A stretch of 64,000 nt of DNA from Kineosporia corallincola (GCF_018499875.1 NZ_JAHBAY010000012.1:208558-272557), one strand, 5' to 3'. Numbered from the stretch's first letter, positions 25,944 to 35,535 are shown. Numbers and translations: made by a program. The notes: generated from the sequence alone by a model not told the origin.

Positions 25944-26749
25944 GCCTGTCGCTGGAGAACGTGACACTCGGGTACGACGGCCGGGTGGTGGCCCCGGACC
26001 TGCGGTTCACCGTGCCGGAGGGCGAGTTCACCGCCGTCATCGGGCCGAACGGGTGCGGCAAGTCGACGCTGCTCAAGGCTCTCGCCCGCACGCTGAAACC
26101 CCTGGCGGGCCAGATCATTCTGGACGGCGAACCGCTGCGCTCCCGGCGCCCGCGGGCCACCGCCCGGCGGATCGCCTCGCTCCCCCAGCACCCGGTGGCG
26201 CCGGAGTCACTGCGGGTGCGTGACCTGGTGGCCCGGGGCCGGCACCCGTATCACTCGCTGCTGCGGCAGTGGCTGCCGGGAGACGCCGAACTGGTGGACG
26301 ACGCGATGGCCGCGACCGGCGTCACCGAACTCGCCGACCGCCTGCTGACCGACCTGTCGGGTGGTCAGCGGCAGCGCGCCTGGATCGCGATGGTGCTGGC
26401 GCAGCAGACCCGTTACGTGCTGCTCGACGAGCCCACCTCGTTCCTCGACCTGGCCCACCAGGTGGAACTGCTGCACCTGTGCCAGGACCTCTGCCGGCCG
26501 CCGCGCGAGGGCCAGGAGCAGGGTGGCCGCACGGTGCTGGCCGTGCTGCACGACGTCAACCAGGCCGCGCGCTACGCCTCACACCTGGTGGTGATGCACG
26601 AGGGCCGGATCGTGGCCACCGGCGCCCCGGCCGACGTGCTGAACGAGCAGCTGCTGAAAGACGTGTTCGGAGTGGACGCCGTGATCGGCGCCGACCCGCA
26701 GAGCGGCACGCCGATGGTCACCGTTCGCGCGCGTCCCGCTCGGCCTTGA
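25940..26749 (+). CDS. Iron-siderophore ABC transporter ATP-binding protein
   Basis: A 269-residue FepC/FecE-type ATPase with Walker A GPNGCGKST, signature LSGGQRQRAWIAM, Walker B YVLLDEPTSFLDL and switch VLHDVNQAARY. The GTGA overlap with the permease stop completes the four-gene uptake operon. Its last 32 bases overlap the 3' end of the convergent MarR-type gene. The DEPTSFLDLAHQVELL segment is typical of siderophore importers. Confidence 0.94.
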   Translation: MSLSLENVTLGYDGRVVAPDLRFTVPEGEFTAVIGPNGCGKSTLLKALARTLKPLAGQIILDGEPLRSRRPRATARRIASLPQHPVAPESLRVRDLVARGRHPYHSLLRQWLPGDAELVDDAMAATGVTELADRLLTDLSGGQRQRAWIAMVLAQQTRYVLLDEPTSFLDLAHQVELLHLCQDLCRPPREGQEQGGRTVLAVLHDVNQAARYASHLVVMHEGRIVATGAPADVLNEQLLKDVFGVDAVIGADPQSGTPMVTVRARPARP

Positions 26750-27197
26750 ACCTGGCCCACTCCCCGCCCAGCCGGCTGTCGATCAGCCAGCCCATGTAGT
26801 CGCGCATGTTGCGCACCCGCTCCCATGCCTTCCCGCCCTCACGCACCAGCGGCAGGGTCTCCTCGGCCAGCCGGCGCTGGTTGGTCAGGTACTCCTGCTC
26901 GCGGGCGAGGAACCCGGCCCAGACGTCCTCGTCCATCACGAAGAAGTGCGACCGCTCGCCCGGGCGCCGCACCCGGCGCACGAACCCCCGCTCCACCAGC
27001 GCCCGGGTGTACGACGACACCGAGCCCGCGCTGATGCCCAGCCGGGTGGCCAGTTCGCTCGGGCTGACCCCCTCGGACTCGTCCACCAGCAGGTAGCCGG
27101 CGATCAGCCCCTCGATGCGCGAGGCCCCGGTGGCCGACCAGTAATCGGCGAAACGCTCGACGAACCGGCGGGACTGGAACTCGTGCGCGCTGTGCAT
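26718..27197 (-). CDS. MarR/GbsR-type transcriptional regulator
   Basis: A 159-residue regulator with the winged helix GVSPSELATRLGISAGSVSS, YTRALVERGFVRRVRRPGER and wing HFFVMDED, resembling the GbsR/MarR-like group. The C-terminal helix probably dimerises. Such genes often control osmolyte or drug efflux genes. It is convergent with, and overlaps, the siderophore ATPase gene by 32 bases. No target is evident nearby. Confidence 0.85.
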   Translation of the reverse strand: MHSAHEFQSRRFVERFADYWSATGASRIEGLIAGYLLVDESEGVSPSELATRLGISAGSVSSYTRALVERGFVRRVRRPGERSHFFVMDEDVWAGFLAREQEYLTNQRRLAEETLPLVREGGKAWERVRNMRDYMGWLIDSRLGGEWARFKAERDARER

Positions 27198-27227
27198 GCC
27201 GTCAGTATTTCAGTGCGGCGGCCCGGG

Positions 27228-27773
27228 TCAGGGGCGTTCGTCGCTCGCGAGCACGGCGTACAGCAGCGAGTCCCGCCACTGGCCGCCCCGCCGGAGGTGC
27301 TGCCGCATCAGGCCCTCCCGTCGCAGCCCGGACTTCTCCAGAACCCTTGCCGAGGCTGTGTTCCCGGGATCGCAGGTGGCGGTGATTCGGTGCAGGCCGA
27401 GCTGCCCGAAGCCGAGGTCGAGCACCGCCCGGGACGCCTCGGTGGCGTAGCCCTGCCCCCAGTGGTCGCGGCGCAGGATGTAACCGAAGTCGCCGCGCTG
27501 GTTCGCCGGGCTCTCCAGCCGCAGTTCGATGCCGCCGATCACCTGGCCCGAGCCCGCGTGCACGATCAGCCGGTTGTGGGTGCGGCGATCGGGCGCGGCC
27601 GCGGCGACCAGCTGCTCCGCCACGAAGGCCCGCGTGTCGTCGAGGGTGTTCGGTCCCCAGACCATGAACCGGCAGACCTCCGGATCACCGGCGTAGGCAT
27701 GGACGGCGTCGACGTCGCCGGGGGCGATGTCGCGCAGGAGCAGTCGCGGGGTGTGCAGGTCGGTGTCGGCCAC
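27228..27773 (-). CDS. GNAT-family N-acetyltransferase (RimJ/RimL-like)
   Basis: A 181-residue acetyltransferase beginning TPRLLLRDIAPGDVDAVHAY, the RimJ/RimL/YdaF pattern. The acetyl-CoA loop is in the RRDHWGQGYATEASRAVLDL segment, and CDPGNTASARVLEKSGLRRE is the family C-terminal signature. The acceptor, a protein N-terminus or a small molecule, cannot be told. It is a single gene with its own short upstream gap. Confidence 0.9.
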   Translation of the reverse strand: MADTDLHTPRLLLRDIAPGDVDAVHAYAGDPEVCRFMVWGPNTLDDTRAFVAEQLVAAAAPDRRTHNRLIVHAGSGQVIGGIELRLESPANQRGDFGYILRRDHWGQGYATEASRAVLDLGFGQLGLHRITATCDPGNTASARVLEKSGLRREGLMRQHLRRGGQWRDSLLYAVLASDERP

Positions 27774-27870
27774 GCTCCGACCGTAGCGGCCGGGACGATC
27801 CGGGAGAACTCGTTATTTCCCCGTCCCGCCGGACAACGCGCGGGGCGGTTGCGGCGTCTGGTCATTCAGG

Positions 27871-27903
27871 TGGGGCCGGTCAGGGGGGAGCCGGCCGGCC
27901 CCA
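27871..27903 (-). terminator. Hairpin after the SDR/NTF2 operon
   Basis: TGGGGCCGG pairs with CCGGCCCCA over 9 bp with a 15-base loop, 25 bases past the stop of the leftward NTF2-like gene. It has no U-run, and other GC-rich pairings are possible. Confidence 0.4.
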
Positions 27904-27927
27904 CCCCCGACCGGCTCAGGACCGGCG

Positions 27928-28290
27928 TCAGCGGGCCAGCAGGGTGCGCATCCGGCTGATCCGCCCGCCGGTGATCGTGCCGATGTCGATGCCGCGCACC
28001 GCCGGCTCACCGCCGTCCGGGCCGAACGTCCAGGCGAGGGCCACCTCGTCGCCCGCGGCATAGAACGGCCCATCCTCGGCGAAGACGAAGTCCGCAGGGA
28101 CCGCGCCGAGCACCGCCTGCGCCTTGCCGGTGATCCCGTCCCAGCCGGTCACGACCCCCTCGTCGTCCGAGAACTCGACGTCCTGGGTGTAGATGCGCTC
28201 GGCGACCGCGCGCCGGGCCTGCGGATCGCGCTGCCCGAACACGTCGTGCAGGTTGGCCCGCATGAGTGCGAGCAGCTGATCGTCGTCCAT
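27928..28290 (-). CDS. SnoaL/NTF2-like family protein
   Basis: A 120-residue cone-shaped NTF2-fold protein. YTQDVEFSDDEGVVTGWDGI is followed by GKAQAVLGAVPADFVFAEDG and a RISRMRTLLAR end strand, the nuclear-transport-factor-2/SnoaL pattern. It may be an isomerase or a binding protein. It lies 19 bases downstream of an SDR gene in the same operon, suggesting that both act on one small-molecule substrate. Confidence 0.85.
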   Translation of the reverse strand: MDDDQLLALMRANLHDVFGQRDPQARRAVAERIYTQDVEFSDDEGVVTGWDGITGKAQAVLGAVPADFVFAEDGPFYAAGDEVALAWTFGPDGGEPAVRGIDIGTITGGRISRMRTLLAR

Positions 28291-28309
28291 GATGATTCGG
28301 CTCCTGTTC

Positions 28310-29059
28310 TCAGATCTGGCTCGCGCCGCCGTCGACGTAGATCTCCGACCCGGTGACGAAGCTACTGCCCTTCCCGGCCAGGAACAGCACGGCGTCGGCG
28401 ATCTCGTCCGGCTCGCCGAGGCGGGCCATCGGTACGCCCGAGGCCAGGCCGTCGAGCAGGGCGTCGGCCCCGGCCTCGTCGGCCGCCAGCCCGCGCAACC
28501 CGGGCGTGCCGATCGGCCCGGGGGCGATCGCGTTCACCCGGATCCCGCGGCCCACCAGCTCGGCCGCCCACGAGCGGGTGAACGAGCGCAGCGCGGCCTT
28601 GGTGGCGGCGTACACGCTGAACGACGGGCTGCCCTTCACGTCGATGTTGGAACTCGTGACGATCACCGACGCACCGCGGTTGAGCAGCGGCAACGCCTTC
28701 TGCACGGTGAAGATCGTGCCGCCGACGTTGGTGTTGAAGGTGGTCGCGTAGTGCTCCCAGGTGATGTCTTCGAGGGCGGCGAACTCACCGCCGCCGGCGT
28801 TGGCGAACAGCACGTCGAGACCCTGCCCGCGCTCGCGCACCGCATCGAAGACCCGGTCCAGGGCGTCCAGGTCGGCCACGTCGGCCTGCACGCCGACCGC
28901 GTTCGGGCCGATCTGCGCGACCGCGGCGTCGAGCACGTCCTTGCGGCGCCCGGTGACGAACACGGTCGCGCCCTCGGCCGCCAGCCGCCGGGCGGTCGCC
29001 AGGCCGATCCCCGCGGTCGCCCCGGTCACCAGTGCGGTCTTGCCGTCCAGCTGTCCCAT
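28310..29059 (-). CDS. Short-chain dehydrogenase/reductase
   Basis: A 249-residue classical SDR with the cofactor motif TGATAGIG (TGxxxGxG), NAG at LFANAGGG, catalytic Ser in VTSSNI, and YAATKAA (YxxxK). The C-terminal VDGGASQI is typical of the FabG-like group. The GRRKD segment after the second strand suggests an NADP(H) preference. It is divergent from a TetR gene that shares its operators and forms an operon with the NTF2-like gene. Confidence 0.92.
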   Translation of the reverse strand: MGQLDGKTALVTGATAGIGLATARRLAAEGATVFVTGRRKDVLDAAVAQIGPNAVGVQADVADLDALDRVFDAVRERGQGLDVLFANAGGGEFAALEDITWEHYATTFNTNVGGTIFTVQKALPLLNRGASVIVTSSNIDVKGSPSFSVYAATKAALRSFTRSWAAELVGRGIRVNAIAPGPIGTPGLRGLAADEAGADALLDGLASGVPMARLGEPDEIADAVLFLAGKGSSFVTGSEIYVDGGASQI

Positions 29060-29075
29060 GATCTGCTCCCTATAT

Positions 29076-29093
29076 CTGTATCGTTCGGTACAG
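29076..29093. promoter_or_regulatory. TetR operator copy 1
   Basis: CTGTATCGTTCGGTACAG is an 18-bp inverted repeat with one mismatched pair, 16 bases upstream of the SDR start. It matches the second site at 29128. Confidence 0.6.
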
Positions 29094-29127
29094 ATGTCGA
29101 GAACTCCCGGGCCCCAGGGATTTATTT

Positions 29128-29145
29128 CTGTACCGATCGGTTAGA
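29128..29145. promoter_or_regulatory. TetR operator copy 2
   Basis: CTGTACCGATCGGTTAGA repeats the left half of copy 1 (CTGTA.CG) and has the perfect core ACCGATCGGT at 29132-29141. It abuts the TetR start, which suits autorepression. Confidence 0.6.
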
Positions 29146-29147
29146 GT

Positions 29148-29744
29148 GTGACCATGACGACACAGGGCAGGCCGCGGGGCTTCGATCCGGACGCCGCACT
29201 GGACCGCGCCGTCGAGGTGTTCTGGCGGCACGGTTACGACGGCACCTCGATCGGCGACCTGACCGCGGCGATGGGCATCAACCGGCCCAGTCTCTACGCC
29301 GCGTTCGGCAACAAGGACGAGCTGTTCCGCCGTGCGGTGGGCCGCTACGCCGAGGTCGACATGGCCTACGCCCGTGAGGCTCTCGGGCAGCCGACCGCCC
29401 GCGAGGTGATCGAGGGCTTTCTGCGGGCCAACGCCGACGCGCTCACCCGCCCCGACCGGCCCGCCGGGTGCCTGTCCATCCAGGGCGGGCTGGCCTGCGC
29501 CGCCGGCAACGGCCAGATCGCCGAGTTCCTCGCCGCGAGCCGGCTGACCGGGGAAAAGCTTCTGGCCGAACGACTCCGGCGGGCCGTCGCGGAGAACGAC
29601 CTGCCGGCGGACACCGACCCGGACGCGCTGGCGCGCTACGTGATGGTGGTGAGCGAGGGCAACGCGGTGCACGCCTCGGCCGGCGCCGATCGCGAACAGC
29701 TGCACGCCACGGTCGATCTCGCGGTGCGGGCACTGCCGGTGTGA
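29148..29744 (+). CDS. TetR-family transcriptional regulator
   Basis: A 198-residue TetR protein: GRPRGFDPDAALDRAVEVFW, then helix-turn-helix GTSIGDLTAAMGINRPSLYA and AFGNKDELF, with CLSIQGGLACAAGN in the ligand domain. This is the AcrR/ComR-like pattern often linked to neighbouring oxidoreductases. It probably represses itself and the SDR/NTF2 operon through the two 18-bp sites between the genes. The start is GTG 29148 or, six bases later, ATG 29154. Confidence 0.9.
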   Translation: MTMTTQGRPRGFDPDAALDRAVEVFWRHGYDGTSIGDLTAAMGINRPSLYAAFGNKDELFRRAVGRYAEVDMAYAREALGQPTAREVIEGFLRANADALTRPDRPAGCLSIQGGLACAAGNGQIAEFLAASRLTGEKLLAERLRRAVAENDLPADTDPDALARYVMVVSEGNAVHASAGADREQLHATVDLAVRALPV

Positions 29745-29754
29745 ACCCGTCCTC

Positions 29755-31395
29755 TCACGCCCCGGCCACCCGGCCGCGCCCCTCCCGCTTGGCCACGTAC
29801 AGCTGCCGGTCGGCCGCGGCGGGCAGGTCGTCCAGCTCGGACACCGGACCGCGGTGCACGCCCAGGCTGATCGAGATCCGCAGCCCCGGCGCCACCTCGT
29901 CCCACGGGTGCTCGCACACCGCCGACACGATGGCCTGCGAGCGGGCCTCCCCCACGCCCTGGGTGTCCTGCGGCATCACCACCACGAACTCGTCGCCGCC
30001 CAGCCGGGCCGCCAGGTCCACCGGCCGCACCTGCCCGGCCAGCAGCGTGCCGATCCGGCGCAGCACCTGGTCGCCGACGTCGTGCCCGAACCGGTCGTTG
30101 ACGGTCTTGAAGTGGTCCACGTCGATCATCATGATCACCAGATCGGCCGCCCGGCGCCCGGGCCGGGCCCGGCGGATCCGTTCCAGGTAGGCCCCGTAGG
30201 CGCGGCGGTTGCCCAGCCCGGTGAGGTCGTCCACGAACACCTGCCCGCGCAGGATCTCGTGCTCCACGCGGCGTCTTTCGGCGTCGATGGCCGAGCGCAT
30301 CGACGCCATCCGGCCGAGCCGGGCGTTCCAGCGCAGCCCGGCCAGTTCGCGGGCGTAGAGCAGGGCGACGGGAGGCGTGCCCGGAGTGTGTGCGGCCAGG
30401 TTCAGGGCGAGCAGACGCACGTGCACCGGCACGTTGGGACCGATCGTGCACGCGCAGGCCTGGGCCAGCTGGGCGGCCCGGGCCGGGTCGCCGTCGCGGT
30501 GGGCACGGATCGCGTCGGCCACCGAGAGCATGGCGAGATTGGCGTCGGTGGCCGGGTTCCGGGCCTGCCGGGTGACCAGGGCGACGTCGGCCGGTGAGGG
30601 CCGGCCGGCCAGCGCGGCGAACAGGTCGGCGAAGGCGTGGATCATCGCCACCCAGGTCGGTGGCCAGTCCGGGGTCAGCGGCGGCAGGGCCTGCGGCAGC
30701 CACCGGGCGGCCGTGCGCCGGGCGGTGTCCCAGTCGCCCACCTCGGCACAGGCACAGGCCTCGTCGAGGGCCATGTCCAGGGCGTTGGCGTGCACCACGC
30801 GACGCTGCCGGGTCAGCACCTGGTCCCAGAACGGGTCGTGCGGCGCGGCGAACAGGGCCTCCAGCGGGCCGAGCTGCTCGGTGGCCAGTGGCCACAGGCC
30901 GAGGGCGTGGAACGCGCCCGCCACCTCCAGGTGGGCGGCCACCCGGTGCACGACCAGGCTGTCGGCGTCGTCCAGCTGGGCCACGGCCCGCACCAGCGGC
31001 TCGGCGCCGGACATCCCCTCGGGCAGGGCGAGGCGCACGTCGGCGGCGCGCTGGGCGGTGGTCGCCAGGGCGAGGGCGAGCAGGGCCGGGTCGCCGAGCG
31101 CGCGGGCGGAGTCGAGCATCGCCTCGACGTGCCCGGAGTCGTCCTGCCCGGCCTCCCGGGCCGCCAGCGAGCGGGCGAAGTGCAGCAGCAGGGCCACGTC
31201 GGCCCAGCCCGCCGTCCGGGCCCGGGCGTCGAGAGCGGCCACCGGGGCGGTGACGTCGTGATCCTGTGCGGCCTCGACGATTCCGTAGACCTCCCGCAGG
31301 GCGTCCTGATGCTGCCGGGCAGACGTCGTCCCCGCTTCCTCGGCCAAGATCACGTCACTCTCGGGCAGACTCTCGGGCACCGTCACCTCCGGCAC
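29755..31395 (-). CDS. Diguanylate cyclase (GGDEF) with helical N-terminal region
   Basis: A 546-residue protein. The C-terminal GGDEF domain (about residues 385-540) has DLTGLGNRRAY, the metal/substrate segment IDVDHFKTVNDRFGHDVGD and an intact active site RLGGDEF. RPVD stands five residues before GGDEF, so the inhibitory I-site (RxxD) is intact. The product should be cyclic di-GMP. The first 370 residues are Ala-rich helices like TPR/MalT-type repeats with no membrane segment, so the sensor is probably cytosolic. It is a single gene with no c-di-GMP target visible nearby. Confidence 0.92.
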   Translation of the reverse strand: MPEVTVPESLPESDVILAEEAGTTSARQHQDALREVYGIVEAAQDHDVTAPVAALDARARTAGWADVALLLHFARSLAAREAGQDDSGHVEAMLDSARALGDPALLALALATTAQRAADVRLALPEGMSGAEPLVRAVAQLDDADSLVVHRVAAHLEVAGAFHALGLWPLATEQLGPLEALFAAPHDPFWDQVLTRQRRVVHANALDMALDEACACAEVGDWDTARRTAARWLPQALPPLTPDWPPTWVAMIHAFADLFAALAGRPSPADVALVTRQARNPATDANLAMLSVADAIRAHRDGDPARAAQLAQACACTIGPNVPVHVRLLALNLAAHTPGTPPVALLYARELAGLRWNARLGRMASMRSAIDAERRRVEHEILRGQVFVDDLTGLGNRRAYGAYLERIRRARPGRRAADLVIMMIDVDHFKTVNDRFGHDVGDQVLRRIGTLLAGQVRPVDLAARLGGDEFVVVMPQDTQGVGEARSQAIVSAVCEHPWDEVAPGLRISISLGVHRGPVSELDDLPAAADRQLYVAKREGRGRVAGA

Positions 31396-31580
31396 TCCTC
31401 ATCGGCAGGAACGAGGCGGGCACAAGGAGATCACCAGGACTGTCTGACCGGCGGCTGCCTACACTCGGCGCCTCTGCGGGTGCTCCTGGCGGAAGACGAC
31501 GAAGTGCAACGAGGGGCTGCCCCGCTTTCACATCATCGCTATCCGAACATCAGAACAGCCATCCATCGGCAAAAGACAAC

Positions 31581-31613
31581 GGCTCCGATCAGCATCTTCT
31601 GCTGACCGGAGCC
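31581..31613 (-). terminator. Rho-independent terminator of tRNA-Pro
   Basis: Arms 31581-31594 and 31600-31613 pair over 14 bp with one mismatch around the loop TCTTC. Reading leftwards, the stem is followed by GTTGTCTTTT. It lies 24 bases past the tRNA 3' end. Confidence 0.8.
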
Positions 31614-31637
31614 ATGTTTCGCGGTGAACCGCTTCGG

Positions 31638-31711
31638 TCGGGCTGACAGGATTTGAACCTGCGACCCCCTGACCCCCAGTCAGGTGCGCTACCAAGCTGC
31701 GCTACAGCCCG
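31638..31711 (-). tRNA. tRNA-Pro (anticodon GGG)
   Basis: A 74-base cloverleaf. The acceptor stem CGGGCTG pairs with CAGCCCG and has discriminator A. The D-arm is GCGCAGCTTGGTAGCGC, the anticodon stem CCTGA/TCAGG holds loop CTGGGGG (anticodon GGG), and the T-arm loop is TTCAAAT. CCA is not encoded. It is followed by a rho-independent terminator. Confidence 0.95.
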
Positions 31712-31807
31712 AACCGCTCCTCGCACCCGTTACCGGGCCCGTGAACGCTCCGCTAGCTTAGCGCATCCGCGACCCCGCCAAGTTCACGGGGCCGCGGATG
31801 CCAGGCC

Positions 31808-34318
31808 TCAGCGGGCCAGGGCGATGTTGACCAGCTTCGGCGCCCGCACGATCACCTTGGCCACCGTGGCCTCGCCGATCGCCTTCTTCACCGGGTCCGC
31901 CTCCAGGCTCAGGGCCCGCAGGTCGTCCTCGGTGATCGCGGCCGGCACCTGGAGCCGGGCCCGCACCTTGCCGTTGACCTGCACGATGCAGGTGACCTCT
32001 TCCTCGACGATCAGGGTCTTGTCCACCGTCGGCCAGGTGGTGGTCGCGACCGACGGCTCGTGGCCCAGCTTCACCCAGGCGTCGTCCGCCGTGAACGGCG
32101 CGAAGCAGGACAGCGCCACCACCAGCGCCTCCACGCCCTCCCGCACGGCCGGGTCGGCCGCGCCCGGGCCGCTGTCGACGGCCTGCTGGAGCAGCGTCGT
32201 CAGCTCCATCAGCCGCGCGATCACGACGTTCTGGCGACCGGCCTCCATCTTGGAGGTGATCTCGTCGAACAGCCGGTGCACGCCCCGGCGCACGGCCAGG
32301 TCACCGTCGGCGGGCGAGGACCCGGCGGACGAGACCGGCACCGCCGAGGCCAGGCGCCGCACCCGGTTCAGCCACTTCACCGAGCCGGCCGGGGAGACGG
32401 CGGCCCAGTCGATGTCGTCCTCCGGCGGGCCGGCGAAGATCATCGTGACCCGGACGGCGTCCGGGCCGTAGGCCGCGATCTGCTCCTGGAGGTTGACCAG
32501 GTTGCCCAGCGACTTGCTCATCGCCTTGCCGTCCATGATGACCTGACCCTGGTTGGTCAGGCGCCTGAACGGCTCGGTGAAGTGCAGCAGCCCGGCGTCG
32601 TGCAGGGCCTTGGTCATGAAGCGCGCGTACAGCAGGTGCAGGTTCGCATGCTCCTTGCCGCCGATGTAGTGGTCGACGGGCAGCCAGCGCTTCACGCCCT
32701 CGGGGTCGAACGGCCCCTGGTCGTAGTCCGGGTTCGGGAAACGCAGGTAGTACCAGGACGAGTCGACGAACGTGTCCATCGTGTCGGTGTCCCGGCGGGC
32801 CGGCTTGCCGCACTGCGGGCAGTCCACCTTCAGCCACTCGGTGGCCGTGCCCAGCGGCGACTGGTTGTCGTCGGGCTTCAGCGAGAAGCCGGTCTCCGGC
32901 AGCTTCACCGGCAGCTGGTCGACGGGCACGCCGACCTCGCCGCAGTCGGCGCAGTGGATGATCGGGATCGGCGTGCCCCAGAACCGCTGCCGCGACAGCA
33001 GCCAGTCACGCAGGCGGTAGGTGATCGCGCCCTCGCCGACGCCGGACTTCTCCAGGTGGCCGATGATCGCGGGCAGCGCGTCGGCGGACGAGAGCCCGTC
33101 GAACTCGCCCGATCCCACCATCGTGCCGCGCGCGGCCGTGGCCACCCCGGTGACCGCCGGGTCGTCCTCACCGGTGTCGACCACCGTGCGCACCGGCAGG
33201 CCCATCGCCTTGGCGAAGTCCAGGTCGCGCTGGTCGTGCGCGGGCACCGCCATCAGCGCGCCGGTGCCGTAGTCGGCCAGCACGTAGTCCGACGCGTACA
33301 CCGGGATCTGCTCGCCGTTGACCGGGTTGATCGCGTAACTGCCCAGGAACACACCGGTTTTCGCGCGGTCCGACGACAGCCGCTCGACCTCGGAGGTACC
33401 GCCCAGCTCGGCGATGTACTTCTCCAGGGCGTCCCGGTTCTCGTCGGTGACCAGCTCACGCGCCAGCGGCGCGTCGGCGGCCACCACGAAGAAGGTCGCG
33501 CCGTAGAGGGTGTCGGGACGCGTGGTGAACACCCGCACCGGCTCGTCGCGGCCGACGATCCTGAAGTCGACGTGGGCGCCGGACGAACGCCCGATCCAGT
33601 TGCGCTGCATGGCCAGGATGTCTTCGGGCCAGGTGCCCTTGAGCTGGTCCATGTCGTCGAGCAGACGCTGCGCGTAGTCGGTGATCCGGAAGAACCACTG
33701 GGTCAGGTTGCGGCGCTCGACCGTGGTGCCGCAACGCTCACACCTGCCCTGGATGACCTGCTCGTTGGCCAGGACGGTGTGGTCCTTCGGGCACCAGTTG
33801 ACCGGCGAGGCCTTGCGGTAGGCCAGGCCCTGGTCGAACAGCTTCAGGAAGATCCACTGGTTCCAGCGGTAGTACTCCGGGTCGGACGTGTGCAGCCGGG
33901 TGCGCCAGTCGAACGAGACGCCCAGCCGCTTGAACGACGCCGCCTGCACGGCGATGTTGTCGTAGGTCCACTCCCGCGGGTGCAGGTCACGCTTGATCGC
34001 CGCGTTCTCGGCGGGCAGCCCGAAGCTGTCCCAGCCGATCGGGTTCAGCGTGTTCAGGCCCCGCAGCCGGTCGAACCGGGCGATGACGTCGCTGATCGAG
34101 TACACCTCGGCGTGGCCCATGTGGAGGTCACCGGAGGGGTACGGATACATGCTGACGATGTACGAGCGCTTCTCGCGACCGTCGGCGGCTTCGTCGTGAC
34201 CGGGCTCGGGGGCGGCGAGACCGTGGGCCTCGAAGGTGCGCCGCTCGTCCCACACCTTGACCCACTGGTCCAGGTCGATCTGGTCGACGGTGTCCCGCCG
34301 CTCGTCATGCTCGCTCAT
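31808..34318 (-). CDS. leuS: Leucyl-tRNA synthetase
   Basis: An 836-residue class Ia synthetase. The HIGH motif is HMGH at residues 66-69 ([20 protein letters not shown]), and KMSKS appears as KAMSKS at about 600. The CP1 editing domain ([20 protein letters not shown]) and the zinc-type CxxC segments (CPKD, CERCG, CADCG, CPQCG) are present. It charges tRNA-Leu and proofreads mischarged residues. The ATG at 34318 is used; an ATG four codons upstream (34330) is also possible. It is a stand-alone gene downstream of a divergent gap. Confidence 0.95.
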   Translation of the reverse strand: MSEHDERRDTVDQIDLDQWVKVWDERRTFEAHGLAAPEPGHDEAADGREKRSYIVSMYPYPSGDLHMGHAEVYSISDVIARFDRLRGLNTLNPIGWDSFGLPAENAAIKRDLHPREWTYDNIAVQAASFKRLGVSFDWRTRLHTSDPEYYRWNQWIFLKLFDQGLAYRKASPVNWCPKDHTVLANEQVIQGRCERCGTTVERRNLTQWFFRITDYAQRLLDDMDQLKGTWPEDILAMQRNWIGRSSGAHVDFRIVGRDEPVRVFTTRPDTLYGATFFVVAADAPLARELVTDENRDALEKYIAELGGTSEVERLSSDRAKTGVFLGSYAINPVNGEQIPVYASDYVLADYGTGALMAVPAHDQRDLDFAKAMGLPVRTVVDTGEDDPAVTGVATAARGTMVGSGEFDGLSSADALPAIIGHLEKSGVGEGAITYRLRDWLLSRQRFWGTPIPIIHCADCGEVGVPVDQLPVKLPETGFSLKPDDNQSPLGTATEWLKVDCPQCGKPARRDTDTMDTFVDSSWYYLRFPNPDYDQGPFDPEGVKRWLPVDHYIGGKEHANLHLLYARFMTKALHDAGLLHFTEPFRRLTNQGQVIMDGKAMSKSLGNLVNLQEQIAAYGPDAVRVTMIFAGPPEDDIDWAAVSPAGSVKWLNRVRRLASAVPVSSAGSSPADGDLAVRRGVHRLFDEITSKMEAGRQNVVIARLMELTTLLQQAVDSGPGAADPAVREGVEALVVALSCFAPFTADDAWVKLGHEPSVATTTWPTVDKTLIVEEEVTCIVQVNGKVRARLQVPAAITEDDLRALSLEADPVKKAIGEATVAKVIVRAPKLVNIALAR

Positions 34319-34505
34319 ATCGCCCAACATCTGCCTGGTTCTGGGAGGTTGACCTTCCAACTCTAGTGGACCCACAACCGCCCATCCCTCACAGAAATTC
34401 TCCAGGGACCTCGAAGACCGGCCGCAGACCCTACACAGCAGGCGCATGGATGCCGTTGATCTCCTCTGAGGATCCAGCACACCAGCGCAGCAGACCAGGA
34501 GCGAC

Positions 34506-35516
34506 GTGAGCCCCGAACAGCAGCAGATCCCCGACCCGGTGACCGACAACGCCGCCTACGTGCGCGCCGTGCACGACAAGGGCCTCGGCTTCGACCTGCG
34601 CACCATGTCGCGCCGCAAGATGCTCGGCGCCTTCGGCGGCATCGGTGCCATGTTCGTCCTCAGTGCGTGCGGTGACGACTCCACCTCCAGCGCGAGCAGC
34701 ACGACCTCCGGCGGCATCACCGAGATCGAGTCGGAGACCAACGGCCCCTACCCCGCCGACGGCACCAACGGCGTCGACGTGCGCACCGAGTCGGGCATCG
34801 TGCGCAGCGACATCACCTCGTCGTTCGGCGACTCGACGACCACGGCGGAGGGCGTTCCGCTGACCATCGAGTTCACCATCACCGACCTGAGTGGCGCACC
34901 GATCTCCGGTGCCGCGGTGTATGTCTGGCACTGCGACCGCGACGGCAACTACTCGCTCTACTCCGAGGGCATCACCGACGAGAACTACCTGCGCGGCATC
35001 CAGGAGACCGACGCGGACGGCGTGGTCTCGTTCACCAGCATCTACCCCGCCTGCTACACCGGCCGGTGGCCACACATCCACTTCGAGGTGTACTCCTCGG
35101 TGGCCGACGCGACCAGCGGTGACGGCACGATCCGCAAGACCTCGCAGATGGCGCTGCCGGAAGACACCGACGACCTGGTCTACGCCACTGACGGTTACAG
35201 CAAGAGCGTCACCAATCTGAGCCAGGTGACGATCGCCGACGACAACGTGTTCGGCGACGACGACGCGGCCACCGAGCTGGGCACCGTCACCGGCAGTGTG
35301 AAGGCCGGCTTCGTGGCGAAGCTGACCGCCGCCATCGACCCGGACGGCACCGACGACCAGGGCTCGGCCGGCGGTTCGGGCGGCGCCGAGGCCCCGCCGA
35401 CCGGTGGGGCCGGCGGCACGCCGCCCAGCGGTGCTCCCTCCGGTGGTGCCGGTGGCACCCCGCCGAGCGGTGCGGCCCCGAGCGGCGCCGCGACGCCGAC
35501 GGCCACGGCGAGTTAG
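34506..35516 (+). CDS. Secreted intradiol ring-cleavage dioxygenase
   Basis: A 336-residue protein with an apparent Tat lipoprotein signal: [21 protein letters not shown], lipobox Cys near residue 56, after a 35-residue cytosolic-looking lead. The beta-sandwich carries the ferric ligands of intradiol enzymes: Tyr in [10 protein letters not shown], Tyr in YPACYTGRW, and two His in PHIHFE. It should oxidise catechol- or hydroxyquinol-like rings outside the membrane. The C-terminal 60 residues are a Gly/Pro/Ser repeat ([15 protein letters not shown]) like a wall-spanning linker. It is divergent from leuS and no catabolic partners are adjacent. Confidence 0.88.
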   Translation: MSPEQQQIPDPVTDNAAYVRAVHDKGLGFDLRTMSRRKMLGAFGGIGAMFVLSACGDDSTSSASSTTSGGITEIESETNGPYPADGTNGVDVRTESGIVRSDITSSFGDSTTTAEGVPLTIEFTITDLSGAPISGAAVYVWHCDRDGNYSLYSEGITDENYLRGIQETDADGVVSFTSIYPACYTGRWPHIHFEVYSSVADATSGDGTIRKTSQMALPEDTDDLVYATDGYSKSVTNLSQVTIADDNVFGDDDAATELGTVTGSVKAGFVAKLTAAIDPDGTDDQGSAGGSGGAEAPPTGGAGGTPPSGAPSGGAGGTPPSGAAPSGAATPTATAS

Positions 35517-35535
35517 GCGCCTCCGGGCAAAATGA

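Noticed and set aside
31396..31580. Short plus-strand ORFs between the GGDEF gene and tRNA-Pro
   Set aside because: They run into the terminator and tRNA and show no domain or start signal.
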